Assembly: GCF_004118675.1 (NCBI RefSeq)
Contig: NZ_SDHZ01000005.1
Location: 124,001-188,000 of the forward strand
Source: Filimonas effusa
GTDB taxonomy: Bacteria; Bacteroidota; Bacteroidia; Chitinophagales; Chitinophagaceae
Length of the DNA: 64,000 nucleotides
Reading direction: 5' to 3'
Position numbers and translations under genes: made by a program. Below are positions 61,816-64,000 of this stretch, one piece after another. Under the pieces are notes generated by a model. The model saw nothing but the letters and a program-made list of their open reading frames with translations. It did no database searches and was not told the origin of the DNA. Positions within the stretch are counted from its first letter, which is position 1; each line of letters opens with the position of its first letter.

Positions 61816-63597
61816 TCATTTGCCGTTTTTGCCGATATTCTGTTCCAGTACTTCCAGCGGCATACATCCGTCTTTCAGCAGGTTATCGTGAAATGCGGCA
61901 AGCGAAAAGGCATTCCCCTGTTCTTTGCTGAATTTATCGCGGAGCGACCTTATTTTCAATGCACCTATCTTATAGCTGAGCGCCTGGCCCGGCAGCACCA
62001 TATAACGCTCAATTTCGGCTGTAGCGCCTTGTTCGCTGATAGCTTCGTTTTCCATCATATAAGCTATCGCCTGCTCCCTGGTCATAGTGCCGGTGTGCAG
62101 CGAAACGTCGACAACAAGACGTATGGCCCTGTGCATTTCATCGCCCAGCGCACCCATATACTGGTAGGGGTCTGTATAAAGACCAAGTTCTTTGCCCAGG
62201 CTTTCACAATAAAGCGCCCATCCTTCGCCATAGGCGCCGTACCAGCAGAAACGACGGAACTTAGGCAGGTCCTTGTTTTCCTGCTGAAGGCTTATCTGGT
62301 AATGATGACCGGGAATAGCCTCGTGCAGGAACAAACTTTCCATGCCACTGGTAACATTGAATTTAGTAGCATCGAGAATGGGAACATAAAAGATTCCCGG
62401 GCGGCTGCCGTCTTCGGAAGGCGGGTTATATTCCGCGCTGGCGCTGGCGGCACGGAACGCCTCTGTTTGGCGGATCTCGAATGGAGAACGCGGCTTTACA
62501 CCAAACATCTTTTTCAGGTTGGGTTCTATACGCGCCTGGATATTACGGAAAGCGGTAAGCACCTCCTCCGGTGTTTTATAAGGCGTAAAACGCGGGTCGT
62601 TCTTTAAAAACTCAAAAAAAGCTTTGCGGTCGCCGTTGAAGCCGGTAGCGGTTTTAATACTGTCCATGGCAGCGCCAATACGCGCCACTTCGGCAAGACC
62701 CGTTTTATAAATTTCCTCGGGCGAGCGGTTGGTAGTTGTCCAGAACCTTACCAGGTATTTATACACCTTATCACCGTCGGGCAATGCAGATAACCCGCTT
62801 GCTTTACTTGCCTTAGGCAGGTATTCCTGCTGCATAAAGCTGGCAAGCCTGGAATAGGCCGGAATGGTATATTGCCGGATACAGGTTTTAAAAGCTGTCG
62901 TCAGCCTTGACCTGTCGGCTGCCCCTACTGAGTCGGGGAACGTTGTTACCGGGGTAAAAAAGAGACTTTTCTCTACCGTGTCGGTTAACATGGCATTCAG
63001 CTGCGGGATTATTTTTACCACGATACTTTGCGGTAATACATAACCGGCGGCCATTCCTTTCCTGAAATAAACAATGGCGCTGTCGGCCCAGGCGGAGAAA
63101 GCCGTCATACGCTGCAGCCAGTTATCATAGTCCTTTGCCGTTTTAAAAGGCTGATTGCCACTTCCGCTGCCCAGCTGTCCCATGGTCAGCGGCAACCCGG
63201 TGAACTGGTTAAAAGGAATATAGTTGTCATGAAACGAAAGACCTTCGATCGACATTTCCATTTCCCTTTTAAAAATGTCGTAGCTGATTTTGTCGTTCCG
63301 GTTTAGCTTATCAGGTTCATAATGAGAAACAAAAGCGAGGTAACGCTTATAGAAATCCCTTAGTGTATCGCGGTAGCTGTCGGTAAATTCAACAGGCAGG
63401 GATTGATTAAAACGGTTGTCGCCGGAAGAAGTGGCTTCCAGCGGAAACAAATGCATTCTTTCTTCATAGTACTGGCTGAACATGGCGTTCAGCTCTTTAT
63501 TGGTTTCTTTCGTAGGATTATTCCGGCTCATCAGCTGGCAGCCCATTCCGGCGCCCAACACCAACAGAACCAGCCCCAGGTATGCTATTTTTCTCAT
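61816..63597 (-). CDS. DUF885-family lipoprotein metallopeptidase
   Basis: A 593-residue lipoprotein (lipobox LVLGAGMGC, Cys20). DUF885 proteins carry a zinc-peptidase motif, here LFLHEAIPGHHYQISLQ with His425 and Glu426, then YGEGWALYCESLGKELGLY. The architecture fits dipeptidyl-carboxypeptidase-like M32/M3-related families. It probably acts on peptides at the outer membrane or in the periplasm. Divergent from lysS with 65 bp between the starts. Confidence 0.88.
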   Translation of the reverse strand: MRKIAYLGLVLLVLGAGMGCQLMSRNNPTKETNKELNAMFSQYYEERMHLFPLEATSSGDNRFNQSLPVEFTDSYRDTLRDFYKRYLAFVSHYEPDKLNRNDKISYDIFKREMEMSIEGLSFHDNYIPFNQFTGLPLTMGQLGSGSGNQPFKTAKDYDNWLQRMTAFSAWADSAIVYFRKGMAAGYVLPQSIVVKIIPQLNAMLTDTVEKSLFFTPVTTFPDSVGAADRSRLTTAFKTCIRQYTIPAYSRLASFMQQEYLPKASKASGLSALPDGDKVYKYLVRFWTTTNRSPEEIYKTGLAEVARIGAAMDSIKTATGFNGDRKAFFEFLKNDPRFTPYKTPEEVLTAFRNIQARIEPNLKKMFGVKPRSPFEIRQTEAFRAASASAEYNPPSEDGSRPGIFYVPILDATKFNVTSGMESLFLHEAIPGHHYQISLQQENKDLPKFRRFCWYGAYGEGWALYCESLGKELGLYTDPYQYMGALGDEMHRAIRLVVDVSLHTGTMTREQAIAYMMENEAISEQGATAEIERYMVLPGQALSYKIGALKIRSLRDKFSKEQGNAFSLAAFHDNLLKDGCMPLEVLEQNIGKNGK

Positions 63598-63634
63598 ATC
63601 AGCGCATTGAAGAACGAAAGTTAATACAAAGCGT

Positions 63635-63642
63635 TAATTTTG
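63635..63642 (+). promoter_or_regulatory. Candidate -7 element of lysS
   Basis: TAATTTTG matches TAnnTTTG and lies 20 bases before the lysS ATG. No TTTG was found at the standard distance upstream. Confidence 0.4.
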
Positions 63643-63662
63643 CGGTCCTTTTAATATAGAAT

Positions 63663-64000
63663 ATGAGCCAACAACATTTGTCAGAGCAGGAGATCATCCG
63701 TCGCGACAAGCTGAAAGAATTACAGCAACTGGGGATAGATGCCTATCCTGCCCCTTTATTTCCCGTAACCCATTATTCCGAGGATATTAAAGCTGGCTTT
63801 TCAGAAGAAACCAAGGATGCATATGCGCAGGTTACAGTAGCAGGACGTATCATGAGCCTTAATGGTAAGGGCAAGGTATTCTTTATTAAGATCCAGGATA
63901 GCAAAGGCATCATTCAATTATATGTGCGCCGCGACGATATTTGTCCCGGTGAAGACAAAACTCTTTTCGACACGGTTGTAAAAAGACTCACCGACCTGGG
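63663..64000 (+). CDS. lysS: Lysine--tRNA ligase, N-terminal part (runs off the window)
   Basis: The first 112 residues are encoded before the window ends, starting MSQQHLSEQEIIRRDKLKEL. The class II lysyl-tRNA synthetase N-terminal layout is visible: QQLGIDAYPAPLFPVTHYS, the OB-fold strand VTVAGRIMSLNGKGKVFFIKIQD, and IIQLYVRRDDI. It charges tRNA-Lys. The catalytic domain is outside the window. Confidence 0.93.
   Translation, partial: MSQQHLSEQEIIRRDKLKELQQLGIDAYPAPLFPVTHYSEDIKAGFSEETKDAYAQVTVAGRIMSLNGKGKVFFIKIQDSKGIIQLYVRRDDICPGEDKTLFDTVVKRLTDL

Noticed and set aside
1-64000. tRNA or rRNA genes and insertion sequences
   Set aside because: No cloverleaf-like segment, rRNA-like block, transposase motif or flanking terminal inverted repeats were noticed on reading the gaps; not tested computationally.

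Overview
The window looks like a chromosomal segment of a gliding, Chitinophaga-like member of the Bacteroidota (family Chitinophagaceae is my best guess, from gene content only). Supporting signs are a SusC/SusD locus with its own ECF sigma/FecR pair, a type IX secretion (T9SS) cargo domain with a PorV-like protein, GldC, lipoproteins of DUF4270/DUF4843/DUF4907 type, several promoters of the Bacteroidota TAnnTTTG form, and the order nadK, DUF6089, uppS, bamA, two ompH genes, murI. All family names come from reading motifs by eye; no database search was possible.

Region 1 (about 1-14.7 kb, minus strand) is the most unusual part. An AraC-type regulator with a degenerate receiver domain and a one-helix coiled-coil membrane protein lead a tightly packed run: two short secreted paralogs, a T9SS-sorted protein, three long secreted paralogs ending in an intramolecular-chaperone (Peptidase S74, phage tail-fibre type) domain, and a PorV-like protein. 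It ends in a clear terminator. I read it as a surface-fibre assembly locus. Past it lie a large inverted repeat and a two-gene unit (a 38-residue membrane protein and a small beta-barrel protein).

Region 2 (15.1-24.2 kb, minus) is a complete sigma, FecR, SusC, SusD, DUF4843, PKD-like lipoprotein locus without any degradative enzyme. Region 3 (24.5-31.2 kb) holds a TRIC-type channel, a membrane protein carrying the two halves of an acyl carrier protein in swapped order, an AlgH-like protein, a Crp/OsmC/YeeE-YedE sulfur module, and a divergent LysR/MFS pair. Region 4 (31.7-36.1 kb, plus) is a type I-like exporter operon (ABC protein, HlyD, TolC) whose ATPase has lost key motifs.

Region 5 (36.2-64 kb) is mainly housekeeping: CPBP protease, DusB, a cytochrome c lipoprotein, TadA-like deaminase, superoxide dismutase, rpmH-rnpA-yidD (rnpA apparently lacks an ATG start), a LytS/LytTR two-component system beside DUF4270, Kelch and DUF4907 lipoproteins, the bamA envelope cluster, GldC, a glycosyltransferase, a DUF885 peptidase, and the start of lysS, which runs off the window. 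Short-period tandem repeats lie at 61.58-61.79 kb. I saw no tRNA, rRNA, CRISPR array, insertion sequence or prophage.
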